A DNA stretch of 64,000 bases from Actinophytocola sp. (GCA_009377395.1 WHUB01000005.1:44073-108072), one strand, 5' to 3'; shown: positions 23,571 through 37,712, counted from the first letter of the stretch. The notes: a model not told the origin generated them from the letters alone. Program-made: numbers and translations.

Positions 23571-24377
23571 TCAGCCGATGATGCGTGGGTCGGAGATCGC
23601 ACCGCTCGCCACGAGGAACACGTACAAGTCGGTCAGAATCAGCGTGCCGATCGTGATCCAGGCGAATTCCATGTGCCGGGTGTTGAGCACCGACACCTTG
23701 GTCCACAGCCAGTAGCGGACCGGGTGCTTCGAGAAATGCCGCAGCCGGCCGCCGGTGACGTGACGGCAGGAGTGGCACGACAGCGTGTAGCACCACAGCA
23801 GGATCACGTTGGCGACCAGGATGATGTTGCCGAGCCCGAGGCCGAAGCCGCCGTCCGGTGAGTGGAAGGCGAGGATGGCGTCATAGGTGTTGATCACCGA
23901 GATGAGCACCGCGGCGTAGAAGAAGTAGCGGTGCACGTTCTGCAGGATCAGCGGCAGCCGGGTCTCGCCGGTATAGCGGGTGTGCGGCTCGGGCACCGCG
24001 CAGGCCGGCGGCGAGAGCCAGAACGACCGGTAGTACGCCTTGCGGTAGTAGTAGCAGGTCAGCCGGAAGGCCAGCAGGAACGGCAGGCTCAGCGCGGCGT
24101 ACGGGATGAGCGGATTGTCCGGCAGGAACCGGCCGAAGTGCGCCGCACCCTCGACGCAGCCGGTCGACATGCACGGCGAGTAGAACGGCGTCAGATAGTG
24201 GTACTCGGAGACCCAGTAGTAGTCCTGCTGGAACGCCCGGAACGTCGCGTAGATGACGAAGATCGACAGCCCGACGACGGTGAGCACCGGCGGCACCCAC
24301 CACCGGTCGGTCCGCAGCGACGGAACGGGCAGGCGGGCGCGGGGCGGTGCGTGAACGCCGGTGTCGGTCGCCGTCAT
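23571..24377 (-). CDS. sdhC: succinate dehydrogenase membrane subunit (Sdh1 type)
   Basis: A 268-residue integral membrane protein with about five hydrophobic segments (around residues 28-48, 93-110, 150-170, 182-205, 232-255). It resembles the single large anchor of mycobacterial Sdh1 rather than the small heme-binding SdhC/SdhD pair. A short Cys/His cluster, CYTLSCHSCRH (about residues 192-202), follows the fourth helix; the published mycobacterial Sdh1 structure has a membrane-embedded Rieske-type [2Fe-2S] cluster, and these residues are likely ligands. The ATG at 24377 has a GGAGGTG site 7 bases before it; a longer open frame upstream lacks support. Confidence 0.88.
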   Translation of the reverse strand: MTATDTGVHAPPRARLPVPSLRTDRWWVPPVLTVVGLSIFVIYATFRAFQQDYYWVSEYHYLTPFYSPCMSTGCVEGAAHFGRFLPDNPLIPYAALSLPFLLAFRLTCYYYRKAYYRSFWLSPPACAVPEPHTRYTGETRLPLILQNVHRYFFYAAVLISVINTYDAILAFHSPDGGFGLGLGNIILVANVILLWCYTLSCHSCRHVTGGRLRHFSKHPVRYWLWTKVSVLNTRHMEFAWITIGTLILTDLYVFLVASGAISDPRIIG

Positions 24378-24687
24378 GGGGTGCACCTCCGGTGACGGCC
24401 GTCCCGGAACCGGCACAACCCGCCGATACCTCGTCGAAGTTCCGCGATCTCGCTGGTCGCCACCTCGGCACCTCCATGTGCCACTCAATGAACACGCCAC
24501 GACTTGGCTGGGCCGTGAGTCGCATGGTCGGCTCTAGCCTTGATCAGGCCCCTGTGACCATAGGCACAAGCCCCGCTCCTTGGCCCCGCACTGTAGTCGG
24601 CGCCACACCTCAACCGCATCCGGGGTCACACGTGCCCCACCGCTGCCGTCATGATCGACGCCGCCACCGACCTCCGGAAACAGCCCG
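24378..24687. other. 310-base gap upstream of sdhC
   Basis: This is the promoter region of the sdhCAB operon and the 3' side of recX, both on the minus strand. It contains the CRP-like site at 24553-24568 and a good ribosome binding site next to sdhC. I see no RNA gene, no convincing short ORF and no strong terminator hairpin after recX. Confidence 0.6.
24553..24568 (-). promoter_or_regulatory. CRP/GlxR-like operator upstream of sdhCAB
   Basis: TGTGACCATAGGCACA fits TGTGA-N6-TCACA with one mismatch. It lies 176 bases upstream of the sdhC start codon. GlxR control of the sdh operon is known in Corynebacterium glutamicum, which supports a real site; whether it activates or represses depends on the promoter position, which I cannot fix. 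Confidence 0.6.
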
Positions 24688-25260
24688 CTACGGCTCCTCC
24701 ACGGCCCCCTCCAGCGCTCCCATGTCGCGCCCGGCCGCAGCCAGTTCCTGCCGCACCACCCGGTAGGCCGTTCCTTGCGGGTAGCCCTTGCGTGCCAGCA
24801 CGCCGACCAGCCGCCGGACGGTGGTCCGGTCGTCGGCGCTCGCCAGGCCGCGCATCCGCTTGCGGACCAGTTCGCGTGCTCGCTCCTCTTCCTCGGCGGG
24901 GTCGATCGCGCTGACCGCGTCCTCGACGACCTCGGCGGCGACACCCTGCCGGATGAGCTGCGACCGCAACGCCTGCCTGCCGAGCCCCTGATGGGTGTGC
25001 CGGGAGCGCACCACCATGTCGGCGAACTCGGCGTCGTCGATCAGCTTGGCTTGTTCCAGCCGGTCGAGCACCTCACCGGCGATCTCATCGTCGAACCCCT
25101 TGCGCGCCAGGGCTTTCGCCAGATTGGCCCGGCTGCGAGGACGCACCGCGAGCAGCCGGAGGCAGATCGACTTGGCTTGCCGGAACTGCTCGCCGGAATC
25201 CGTTCCGTCGTCCTCGGCGCCGGGCTCGACGTCGTCGTCCCGGTTGGCCTGCCGTGCCAT
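24688..25260 (-). CDS. recX: RecA regulatory protein RecX
   Basis: RecX binds RecA filaments and blocks recombinase and co-protease activity. The 190-residue protein has a ~30-residue acidic N-terminus followed by three tandem three-helix RecX repeats (about residues 28-75, 76-120 and 130-180), with typical sequence RPRSRANLAKALARKGFD and a LIDDAEFA motif. It starts 5 bases after the recA stop, so the two are one transcript, as in mycobacteria. Confidence 0.93.
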   Translation of the reverse strand: MARQANRDDDVEPGAEDDGTDSGEQFRQAKSICLRLLAVRPRSRANLAKALARKGFDDEIAGEVLDRLEQAKLIDDAEFADMVVRSRHTHQGLGRQALRSQLIRQGVAAEVVEDAVSAIDPAEEEERARELVRKRMRGLASADDRTTVRRLVGVLARKGYPQGTAYRVVRQELAAAGRDMGALEGAVEEP

Positions 25261-25265
25261 CGGAC

Positions 25266-26303
<1,038 letters not shown>

Positions 26304-26423
26304 GGATGTCCACCTCGCTGATAGAAGCCTGTGTTGTGTGTCGGGCCGACGGTACGACCGGGCACCGACAGTTACGGATACGTGGCGTGCGCGTGTGGCC
26401 ACCTCGCCGCACGCATCATGGTA

Positions 26424-26439
26424 GCGAACAGGTGTTCGA
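26424..26439. promoter_or_regulatory. LexA (SOS) box before recA
   Basis: GCGAACAGGTGTTCGA fits TCGAAC-N4-GTTCGA with a single mismatch at the first base. It lies in the 171-base gap between DUF3046 and recA and is the expected control site of recA. Confidence 0.85.
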
Positions 26440-26474
26440 TGTCAGTGCGACACGCCGAAACGGCGGCGAAAATG

Positions 26475-26669
26475 TCAGCGGCGCTCGCGCGGGACGTCGA
26501 GCTCCTCGCAGACCGCGCGCCAGATGTCCTTGGCGGCGACCCCGGCAGCCAGCGCCTGCTCCGGTGTCCTGCCGCCAAGTGAGCTGATGACGTGGTCGGT
26601 CATCAGCGTCGCCGCCCTGATGTCACCGAACTCATCCGCCATCAGCCTGCGAAACACGGTGATGCGCAC
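26475..26669 (-). CDS. DUF3046 protein
   Basis: A 64-residue protein that begins VRITVFRRLMADEFG, the hallmark of DUF3046, a small actinobacterial family nearly always found beside recA (Rv2738c in M. tuberculosis). It ends IWRAVCEELDVPRERR. No function is known. The GTG at 26669 was chosen because family members start M/VRITVF; a TTG three codons upstream is possible. The recA LexA box lies between it and recA, so it is not obviously SOS-controlled itself. Confidence 0.85.
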   Translation of the reverse strand: MRITVFRRLMADEFGDIRAATLMTDHVISSLGGRTPEQALAAGVAAKDIWRAVCEELDVPRERR

Positions 26670-26716
26670 GGGGGCCAACCGTACCGGCAGCCAGGGGTAC
26701 GGTTGCGACCGTGCTC

Positions 26717-26842
26717 ATGGATCAGTTCAACGCCCCCGAGTGGGTGGGCGTCGCGCTCCCGCTGGCGGCGCTCATCGTGGTCGCCACCGCGCTCGTCACG
26801 CTGATCATCGGCTGGCGCAGGAACCGCGACCGGGACCGCTGA
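26717..26842 (+). CDS. 41-residue single-pass membrane protein
   Basis: A small ORF, MDQFNAPEWVGVALPLAALI and onwards, with one hydrophobic helix (about residues 9-31) and a very basic tail (WRRNRDRDR), so the N-terminus should face out and the tail in. It is divergent from DUF3046, with only about 47 bases between them. A GTG two codons upstream of the ATG (26711) could also be used. I recognise no family. The clean amphipathic layout and third-position GC bias make it likely to be a real gene. Confidence 0.6.
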   Translation: MDQFNAPEWVGVALPLAALIVVATALVTLIIGWRRNRDRDR

Positions 26843-27039
26843 GCGCTGAAATAACCCGAGCTCTGTGACCTTCGCCATCGATCTCCCTTGACGAGGTCCG
26901 TTCCACCTCGGCCCAAACCGGCGGTGGTTCGGCATTCGCGACCACCCTCGCTGCGCTCGGGCGGCCCCGCCCGCCGAACGGCGAAGCTCCCAACCGCAGG
27001 CTCCGCCGGACTGTCGGTGTCGTGCGCCATGATGGCGGC

Positions 27040-31599
<4,560 letters not shown>

Positions 31600-31616
31600 G
31601 CAGGCCGGTGCGGTCT

Positions 31617-32177
31617 TCAGGACGGCGGCAGCAGGGCGTCGAGGTCGATGGTCAGTGCGCACGGCTCGCTGACGGTGAACTGCCCCGCAGCCCGCTGCGA
31701 CTCCTCGTATGCGCCGTCCACGAGGTGGTAGACGGTCGCGGTGACCGGAGGGTTCGGGTCGATGACCCAATAGTTCGGAATACCGGCGTCGGCGTAGTCC
31801 ACGGGCTTGGTCACGGTATCTGTGCGCACCGAGCTCGGGGAGAGCACCTCGACCGCGAGCACCAGGTCGGAGGCCGTCGTCAGCCCTCGCTGCCCGAACA
31901 CGCTGGTTTTCGCGATCACGAGATCCGGCGCTCGCACGACGGGAGTAGCGAGCTGGAGATCCACGTCGATCCCACCGAGAACGCAGAGATCGCCCGGTAG
32001 CTGAAGATCGATCTGACCCGCGAGCTCGAAGGACGCGAACATGTGCTCCTTCACGGGCTTCGGGCTCGTGATGATGACGCCGTCCTGCAGCTCGTAGTGC
32101 GCGCTGGTGTCCTCGGGTAGCGCGGCGAACTCGTCCACCGTGTAGTAGTGGTGCGGGTCGTACGGCAGCACGGCCAT
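31617..32177 (-). CDS. Uma2-family PD-(D/E)XK nuclease-like protein
   Basis: A 186-residue protein of the Uma2 family, restriction-endonuclease-fold proteins of unknown biological role common in actinobacteria and cyanobacteria. The family pattern is clear: YTVDEFAALPED at the start, YELQDGVIITSPKP, APDLVIAK (Asp of the nuclease core), LAVEVLSPSS with the catalytic-type Glu, and DYADAGIPNYWVIDP. The ATG at 32177 begins the family-like sequence. It is convergent with lhr. Target and activity are not known. Confidence 0.85.
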   Translation of the reverse strand: MAVLPYDPHHYYTVDEFAALPEDTSAHYELQDGVIITSPKPVKEHMFASFELAGQIDLQLPGDLCVLGGIDVDLQLATPVVRAPDLVIAKTSVFGQRGLTTASDLVLAVEVLSPSSVRTDTVTKPVDYADAGIPNYWVIDPNPPVTATVYHLVDGAYEESQRAAGQFTVSEPCALTIDLDALLPPS

Positions 32178-32284
32178 GCTCGGACCGTACCGCTCCAACC
32201 CGCCGATCCCCGGTAGCCGCGTGCGGGGCACGGGGTGGTATCTACAGTGCGGCGCAGCAGCGGGGCGGAAGGCGAGGTGTGGCG

Positions 32285-32785
32285 ATGGCTGTCCGCGATC
32301 TCCGGTACTTCGGCGATCCGGTGCTCACGACCGTGTGCGACCCGATCACGCGGTTCGACGCGAGCACCAAGGCGCTCGTCGACGACCTGCTCGACACGGT
32401 GGCGCTGCCGGGCAGGGCCGGGCTGGCCGCGCCGCAGATCGGGGTCAGCCTACGGGCGTTCAGCTACCGCGTGGACGGCGAGCTCGGCTACGTGCTCAAC
32501 CCGGAGCTGGTCGAGCTGTCCGAGCAGACCCACGAGATCTCCGAGGGCTGCCTGTCCGTGCCCGAGCTGTGGTTCCCGGTCGAGCGCTCGGTCTCGGCCG
32601 TGGTGCGCGGCGTCGACGTCAACAACGAGCCGGTGACCGTGGCGGGCGAGGGCCTGCTCGCCCAGTGCCTGCAACACGAGACCGACCACCTCGACGGCAA
32701 GCTCTACCTCACCCGGCTCACCTCCGATCGCCGGAAGCAGGCGATGCGAGAGTCCCGGCAGTCGCTGTGGTTCTGGCGCCGCTGA
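32285..32785 (+). CDS. def: peptide deformylase
   Basis: Removes the N-formyl group from new proteins. All three metal-site motifs are intact: GRAGLAAPQ (residues 43-51), EGCLS with metal ligand Cys89, and QHETDHLDG with His131, Glu132 and His135. The protein has 166 residues, a usual length. The ATG at 32285 has GAGGTG 5 bases before it; a GTG two codons upstream is an alternative. The gene stands alone. Confidence 0.95.
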   Translation: MAVRDLRYFGDPVLTTVCDPITRFDASTKALVDDLLDTVALPGRAGLAAPQIGVSLRAFSYRVDGELGYVLNPELVELSEQTHEISEGCLSVPELWFPVERSVSAVVRGVDVNNEPVTVAGEGLLAQCLQHETDHLDGKLYLTRLTSDRRKQAMRESRQSLWFWRR

Positions 32786-32804
32786 CGCCTGCCGCCCGCC
32801 CCGC

Positions 32805-33575
32805 TCATCGGGTCGCCAGCCGCAGCAGCGCCCACAGCTGCGCGACCGCGTCGTCGTCTCCCTCGGTGGTGACCATGTTGGTCGCGATCCGGCCCCACAG
32901 CCACAGGTACACCAGCGCCGGTTCGCCCCGCACCACCGCGGCGGCCCGGTCGAGCGCCGAGGTGTCGGCCCGCGACGCCTCGGTGTAGGACATGCCCGCC
33001 CGCGTGAACCACGTCCTGCCGCCCGAGCTGACGGCGACCGAACCCTCCCGCGTGCCGGACACGCCGAGCATCTCGAGCCGGTGGCCGTACCAGCACAGCA
33101 ACACCTCGTCGATGCCGTCGATCGCGATGTCCGCCGCGATCTCGTTGGTGAGCACCGTGCCCCCGGCCGCGCTCTGCACGTCGGTGCGGTGGATCGTCGT
33201 CTCGTGCAGCATGCGCCGCAGCCAGAACCCGACCGTCTGATCCTCCGGCCACCACGTCGGCGTGCTCGCATACGGATCCCTCGCCGCGAGCTCGCCGATC
33301 AGATCCTCGAATCCGCTACGCAGGAACTCGGTCACCGACTCCCCCGGCGCCGGGTCCCGTTGCCACTGCTGCGGCCGAGCCCCCTCCCGCAGCCACGAGA
33401 CCACCAGCCGGTAGACGCTGCCGAGGTGGCGGACCGTCTCCCGGACGCTCAGCCCGGGACACGCCGGCACCCTGGTGTCGCCCCGGGTGTGCTGTGACGC
33501 GTCAACCAGCAGATCGACCTCGACCCGGATCGCGTCGAGCATCCTGCCGTGATCGATCAGCACCTGCTCCGACAT
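32805..33575 (-). CDS. mycothiol-dependent maleylpyruvate isomerase-like (DinB-fold) protein
   Basis: A 256-residue protein of the TIGR03083/MDMPI family. The N-terminal four-helix DinB-like domain (about residues 8-145) contains MLHETTIHRTDVQ, which fits the zinc motif HExxxHxxD, and a C-terminal SCP2-like domain follows. Known members use mycothiol as thiol cofactor for isomerase or transfer reactions; the substrate here is unknown. The ATG overlaps the stop of the HEPN gene by one base (TGATG), so the two are translationally coupled, and both would answer to the LexA box upstream. Confidence 0.82.
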   Translation of the reverse strand: MSEQVLIDHGRMLDAIRVEVDLLVDASQHTRGDTRVPACPGLSVRETVRHLGSVYRLVVSWLREGARPQQWQRDPAPGESVTEFLRSGFEDLIGELAARDPYASTPTWWPEDQTVGFWLRRMLHETTIHRTDVQSAAGGTVLTNEIAADIAIDGIDEVLLCWYGHRLEMLGVSGTREGSVAVSSGGRTWFTRAGMSYTEASRADTSALDRAAAVVRGEPALVYLWLWGRIATNMVTTEGDDDAVAQLWALLRLATR

Positions 33576-34000
33576 CAGACCGTCCGCCGGGCACGCGGCG
33601 CACCGATGGCGCGCTCGGCCAGCTCGAGGAACTGCCAGGACTGGCGGAGCAGATCGTCGGCTGCCCGCGTCGTGACGCTGCTCCCGATGCCCGCCTGTGC
33701 CGCGGCGTGCCGCGCGGAGTGCGCCGAGAAGAACGCCGCCCACTCGGCCAGTTCGGGCGCGACGGACGGCAGCAGCAGCCACACGCTCGTCGGCCGTGCC
33801 CTGCCCCGGTGCGGCCGCCCCGAGGCGGCGAGCACGGCGGCGGCAGCCCGCAGCGCGGACGCGTATGCCGAGGTGAAACGCTCGACCGGCGCGATCTCCC
33901 GCTCGGCGGCGACGAGACCGCGCCTGGCCTGGGCGAGCAGTCCCCACGCCATCGGCGCGACCGGGGTCGCGGGCGACGGAGCCACGACAGCAGCACTCAT
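33575..34000 (-). CDS. SAV_6107-family HEPN protein
   Basis: A 141-residue, Ala-rich, all-helical protein that I assign to the SAV_6107-like HEPN family of actinobacteria. HEPN proteins are often RNases with an Rx4-6H active site; I do not see a clear copy of that motif, so catalysis is uncertain. The gene is first in a two-gene unit with the DinB-like enzyme. A near-perfect LexA box lies 88 bases upstream, which suggests DNA-damage induction. Confidence 0.72.
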   Translation of the reverse strand: MSAAVVAPSPATPVAPMAWGLLAQARRGLVAAEREIAPVERFTSAYASALRAAAAVLAASGRPHRGRARPTSVWLLLPSVAPELAEWAAFFSAHSARHAAAQAGIGSSVTTRAADDLLRQSWQFLELAERAIGAPRARRTV

Positions 34001-34087
34001 GATCTTCCCCTTCCTGCCCAGTCGGTGCCGCCCGGCGGCGCAGGCGCTTCCCCCACCGCGCCGCCGGGCCTACCCCGCACCGCTGAT

Positions 34088-34103
34088 TCGAACTTATGTT
34101 CGA
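34088..34103. promoter_or_regulatory. LexA (SOS) box upstream of the HEPN gene
   Basis: TCGAACTTATGTTCGA matches TCGAAC-N4-GTTCGA exactly, and the palindrome extends one more base each way (34087-34104). It is a better palindrome than the boxes at lexA or recA in this window. It lies in a 255-base divergent gap, 88 bases from the HEPN start and about 150 bases from the GNAT start, and so most likely controls the HEPN unit. Confidence 0.8.
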
Positions 34104-34255
34104 ACTACTGTCGAGAGTAGCGCGGCCCGCCGACGTTCTCAAGCCCCTTCCGCGAGGGTCCGAAAAACCCGCGCGAACGCCGCGCCGCCATTTAGACTGC
34201 GAACCGTGCCGTGCAGGTGGGAGCATGCAAGGAGAACCAGCCGAGGAGGCCGACC

Positions 34256-34843
34256 GTGACCACGATGTCGTCGAGGTGCGCCCGGTTCGCCGAGCTGTCC
34301 GCGACCGAGTTCCGCGCCCACTTGCCGGAGGCGCTGGCGATCTACATGCACGCCATGGGCTACCCGCAGGGCACCGCGGAGCAGCGCACCCCGATGTGGC
34401 TGGCGCACATGCTGCGCGACGGCTGGCGCAACGTGGTCGCGCTCGACTCCGAGGACCGGCTGCTCGGGCTCGCCTACGGCTACCGGGGACTGGTCGGCCA
34501 GTGGTGGCACGAGCAGGTGCGCAAGGGCCTCAGCCGCAGGGGGCGCCACGACGGCGACTGGCTCGACGACTACTTCGAGCTGACGGAGCTGCACGTGCGG
34601 CCGGAGAACCAAGGCGAGGGCATCGGCGAGCATTTGCTGCGTGACCTGCTCGCCGACGTCGAGCAGCCGAAGGTGCTGCTGTCCACTCCGGAAGGGCCGA
34701 GCAAGGCGTGGCGGCTCTACCGCAAGCTCGGCTTCGACGACGTGTTGCGCGACTACCACTTCGCGGGCGACCCCCGACCGTTCGCGATCCTGGGCAAGCG
34801 GCTGCCGCTCGACCCACCGGCCGACGCCAAGCGCGAGAGCTGA
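34256..34843 (+). CDS. GNAT-family N-acetyltransferase
   Basis: A 195-residue acetyl-CoA-dependent transferase. The acetyl-CoA loop (motif A) is VRPENQGEGIGEHLL (about residues 121-135), preceded by the acidic strand FELTELHV, and motif B includes YRKLGFDDV. The N-terminal part (AIYMHAMGYPQGTAEQRTPMWLAHM) is not one I can tie to a substrate. The GTG at 34256 has AGGAGG 6 bases before it; an ATG three codons later is possible. It is divergent from the HEPN gene and convergent with DUF885. Confidence 0.85.
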   Translation: MTTMSSRCARFAELSATEFRAHLPEALAIYMHAMGYPQGTAEQRTPMWLAHMLRDGWRNVVALDSEDRLLGLAYGYRGLVGQWWHEQVRKGLSRRGRHDGDWLDDYFELTELHVRPENQGEGIGEHLLRDLLADVEQPKVLLSTPEGPSKAWRLYRKLGFDDVLRDYHFAGDPRPFAILGKRLPLDPPADAKRES

Positions 34844-34847
34844 CCCG

Positions 34848-36536
34848 TTACGGCAGCTCGGCGAGCTGCTGTCGCAGCGTGTCCAGCCCCATGCCGCCGA
34901 GCCGCAACGCCCGAGTGTGGAAGTCCTTCAGGTCGAAGTCCGCGCCCTGCCTGGCCCGGGCGTCGTCGCGCGCGGCGTGCCAGAGCCGCTCCCCCAGCTT
35001 GTACGAGGGCGCCTGGCCGGGCCAGCCGAGGTAGCGGTCGATCTCGTCGCGCACGTGGTCGGGATCGGCGACGGTGCGGGTCAGCATGAACTCGAGTCCG
35101 AGCTCGGGCGTCCACCTCGCACCCTCGTGAAAGCCGGTCCCGGCGGGGATCGGCAATTCGAGGTGCATGCCGATGTCGACGATGACCCGGGCCGCGCGGA
35201 ACAGCTGACCGTCGAGCATGCCGAACCGGTCGCCGTCGTCGGCGAGGTAGCCGAGGTCGTCCATCAGCCGCTCCGCGTACAGCGCCCAGCCCTCGGCGAG
35301 ACCGGAGGTCAGCGCCATCAGCCGCTGGAACCGGTTCAGCGTCGCCGCCTGGTGCACCGAGGTCGCGATCTGCAGATGATGACCCGGCGCGCCCTCGTGG
35401 TAGACGGTGGTGACCTCGCGCCACGTCGAGAACGTGTCCTTATCGGACGGTACCGACCACCACATCCGGCCGGGACGGCTGAAGTCCTCGCTCGGCCCGC
35501 TGTAGTAGGCGCCGATGCCGCCGCCCGGCGGGGCGATCAGGCACTCCAGCCGCATCAGCTCGTCCGGGATGTCGAAGTGCTTGCCACGCAACGAGTTCAG
35601 CGCGTCGTCGGAGAGCCGCTGCATCCATTCCTGGTAGGCGTCCTGGCCGGTGATCTGGTACCTGCTGTTCGCGTCGAGCAGCTCGGCGGCGCGGGCGAGG
35701 GTGGCGCCGGGCTCGATCCGGTCGGCGACCTCGCGCATCTCGCGTTCGATCCGGGTGAACTCCTCCCAGCCCCAGTCGTAGGCCTCCCGCAGGTCGACCT
35801 CGGCGCCGAGGAAGTAGCGCGACCACAGCCGGTAGGTGTCCGCCCCGACGGCGTCGGTCGACGTCGCCTCGGGGGCGAGCTCGGCGCGCAGGAACCCGGC
35901 GAACTCGGCGTACGCCTCCTCGGCGGCGTGGGCGCGATGGGCGAGATCGGTCAGCAGTGCGTCGCTCATGCCGGGGACCTGCCGCGCGTGGGCGATACGG
36001 GTCGAGAAGTAGCCGGGGTCGCGGTGCAGGCCGGCCCAGGTGTCGCACTGCTCGGCGACCCTGGCGACCTGGCGCAGCGCGGGCTGGTGACCCGCGTTCG
36101 CGGCCGCGAGCAGCGAGGCCCTGGCGCCGTCCATCGCCTCGGGCACGGCGGCGAGCCGCGTCGCGATCGTCTCCCAGTCGGCTGGTTGCGCGGTGGGCAT
36201 CAGGTCGAACACCATGCGCAGCTCGTGCACCGGGCTGGCGATGATGTTCAGGTTCGCCATGTCGAGCCCGGCGTCGTGCAGGTCGACGTCGACTCCCACG
36301 CGTTCGGTGAACACCGCCTTGGCCGCGCGCTCCGACGCGTCGGCCGGCTCGGCTCGCTCGACGTCGGCCAGCGCCCGGCGGGCGAGCGCGGCGCGGGCGG
36401 CGTGGCCCTCCGGCGAGTAGTCGGTGAGCTGGTCGTCATGGCCCGCGATACCGATCTCGGTCGCCGCGACGGGGTTGGCGGCGGCGTAGTCCCCGACGTA
36501 CTGATCGCAGATCCGGTGGATGCCCTCAGGTGCCAT
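34848..36536 (-). CDS. DUF885-family metallopeptidase-like protein
   Basis: A 562-residue, mostly helical protein of the DUF885 family. The signature VYHEGAPGHHLQ (about residues 375-386) is an HExxxxH-like zinc site, and a downstream GLAEGWALYAERL provides the expected third ligand region, so a zinc carboxypeptidase-like activity is probable. No signal peptide is present, so it is cytoplasmic. Substrate unknown. It ends 4 bases from the convergent GNAT gene. Confidence 0.87.
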   Translation of the reverse strand: MAPEGIHRICDQYVGDYAAANPVAATEIGIAGHDDQLTDYSPEGHAARAALARRALADVERAEPADASERAAKAVFTERVGVDVDLHDAGLDMANLNIIASPVHELRMVFDLMPTAQPADWETIATRLAAVPEAMDGARASLLAAANAGHQPALRQVARVAEQCDTWAGLHRDPGYFSTRIAHARQVPGMSDALLTDLAHRAHAAEEAYAEFAGFLRAELAPEATSTDAVGADTYRLWSRYFLGAEVDLREAYDWGWEEFTRIEREMREVADRIEPGATLARAAELLDANSRYQITGQDAYQEWMQRLSDDALNSLRGKHFDIPDELMRLECLIAPPGGGIGAYYSGPSEDFSRPGRMWWSVPSDKDTFSTWREVTTVYHEGAPGHHLQIATSVHQAATLNRFQRLMALTSGLAEGWALYAERLMDDLGYLADDGDRFGMLDGQLFRAARVIVDIGMHLELPIPAGTGFHEGARWTPELGLEFMLTRTVADPDHVRDEIDRYLGWPGQAPSYKLGERLWHAARDDARARQGADFDLKDFHTRALRLGGMGLDTLRQQLAELP

Positions 36537-36629
36537 GCCGGAACGCTACCGTGCCGCACCGACGCGGGCGCCAGGGATTAACCGCACCCCGGTGCCAGGT
36601 CGCGCGACCGTGCGACGGACGATGAGCGG

Positions 36630-37712
36630 GTGAGCGATCCCGACGCGAACATCGCAGCGGCCGTCGAGCGCCAGCTCGCCCTGTTCCTCGAACGCGCGAC
36701 CGAGCCGGTGCGCGACGTCGGCCCGTTCGGCGAGGCGATCGACGCCCTCAGCCGGTTCATGCTGGGCGGCGGCAAACGGCTGCGCCCGACGTTCGCCTGG
36801 TGGGGGTGGCGCGGCGCGGGCGGACCGGCGACCGGCGACGAGGCCGCCGGGGCGCTGCAGGCCGTGTCCGCGCTCGAGCTGTTGCAGGCGTGCGCCCTGG
36901 TCCACGACGACCTGATCGACGCGTCCGACTCCCGGCGTGGCGCCGACACGGTGCACGTGGCCTTCGCCAAGCGGCACGCCGAACGCGGCTGGCTCGGCGA
37001 CCCGGAGCGGTTCGGGCTCGCGGCGTCAGTGCTGGTCGGCGACGTGGCGCTGGCGTGGGCCGAGGACATGTACGCCACCGCGCCGCTGCCCGCGACCGCC
37101 CTGGCCGCCGCTCGCCCGTTCTGGCAGGCCATGCGTACCGAGGTGCTCGCCGGACAGTACCTCGACGTGCATACCCAGGCGGTCGGCGACAGCTCGCCCG
37201 AGGCGGCGATGCGGGTGAACGAGCTGAAGACCGCCGCCTACACCGTGGTGCGGCCGTTGCAGCTCGGCGCCGCGCTGGCGGGCGCCGACGACGAGCTGCT
37301 CGCGGTGTTGCGGCGGTTCGGCCACGACATCGGGGTGGCGTTCCAGCTGCGCGACGACCTGCTCGGCGTGTTCGGCGACCCCGCCGTCACCGGCAAACCG
37401 GCCGGTGACGACCTGCGTGAGGGCAAGCGGACGCTGCTGCTCGCGCTCGGGCTGGAGCGGGCGCGGGAGTCGGGGCGCGACGCCGAGGAGCGGGCTATCG
37501 CGGCCGCCGTCGACGACGCGTGGCTCTCGGACGCGCGGCTCGACGCGGCGAGGGATGCGCTGCGCGCCGTCGGCGCGGTGTCGGCCGTCGAGCAGCGCAT
37601 CGGCGAGATGACCGAGGCGGCGCTGGCCGCGCTGCGGGAGACGTCGCTGGCGGAACCGGCACGTGACGAGCTGGTGAAGCTCGCGCACGCGGCGACGAAA
37701 CGCAGCGCCTGA
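36630..37712 (+). CDS. polyprenyl diphosphate synthase
   Basis: A 360-residue trans-isoprenyl diphosphate synthase that condenses IPP onto an allylic diphosphate. The first Asp-rich motif is LVHDDLIDASD, with the conserved GGKRLRP upstream, and the second is FQLRDDLLGVFGD. Product length is not readable with certainty; the residues just before the first motif (LELLQACALVHDD) lack bulky aromatics, which fits a geranylgeranyl or longer product. The position before the Rv2175c/pknL/aroG cluster matches idsA2 of mycobacteria. The start is GTG. Confidence 0.92.
   Translation: MSDPDANIAAAVERQLALFLERATEPVRDVGPFGEAIDALSRFMLGGGKRLRPTFAWWGWRGAGGPATGDEAAGALQAVSALELLQACALVHDDLIDASDSRRGADTVHVAFAKRHAERGWLGDPERFGLAASVLVGDVALAWAEDMYATAPLPATALAAARPFWQAMRTEVLAGQYLDVHTQAVGDSSPEAAMRVNELKTAAYTVVRPLQLGAALAGADDELLAVLRRFGHDIGVAFQLRDDLLGVFGDPAVTGKPAGDDLREGKRTLLLALGLERARESGRDAEERAIAAAVDDAWLSDARLDAARDALRAVGAVSAVEQRIGEMTEAALAALRETSLAEPARDELVKLAHAATKRSA

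Noticed and set aside
24534..24944. Open frame overlapping the start of the recX region and the sdhC promoter
   Set aside because: Wrong frame of recX, low-complexity composition, no family features.
33575..34000. HEPN protein called an active RNase with a toxin-antitoxin partner
   Set aside because: No clear Rx4-6H motif is visible and the neighbour is a DinB-fold enzyme, not a known MNT-type antitoxin.
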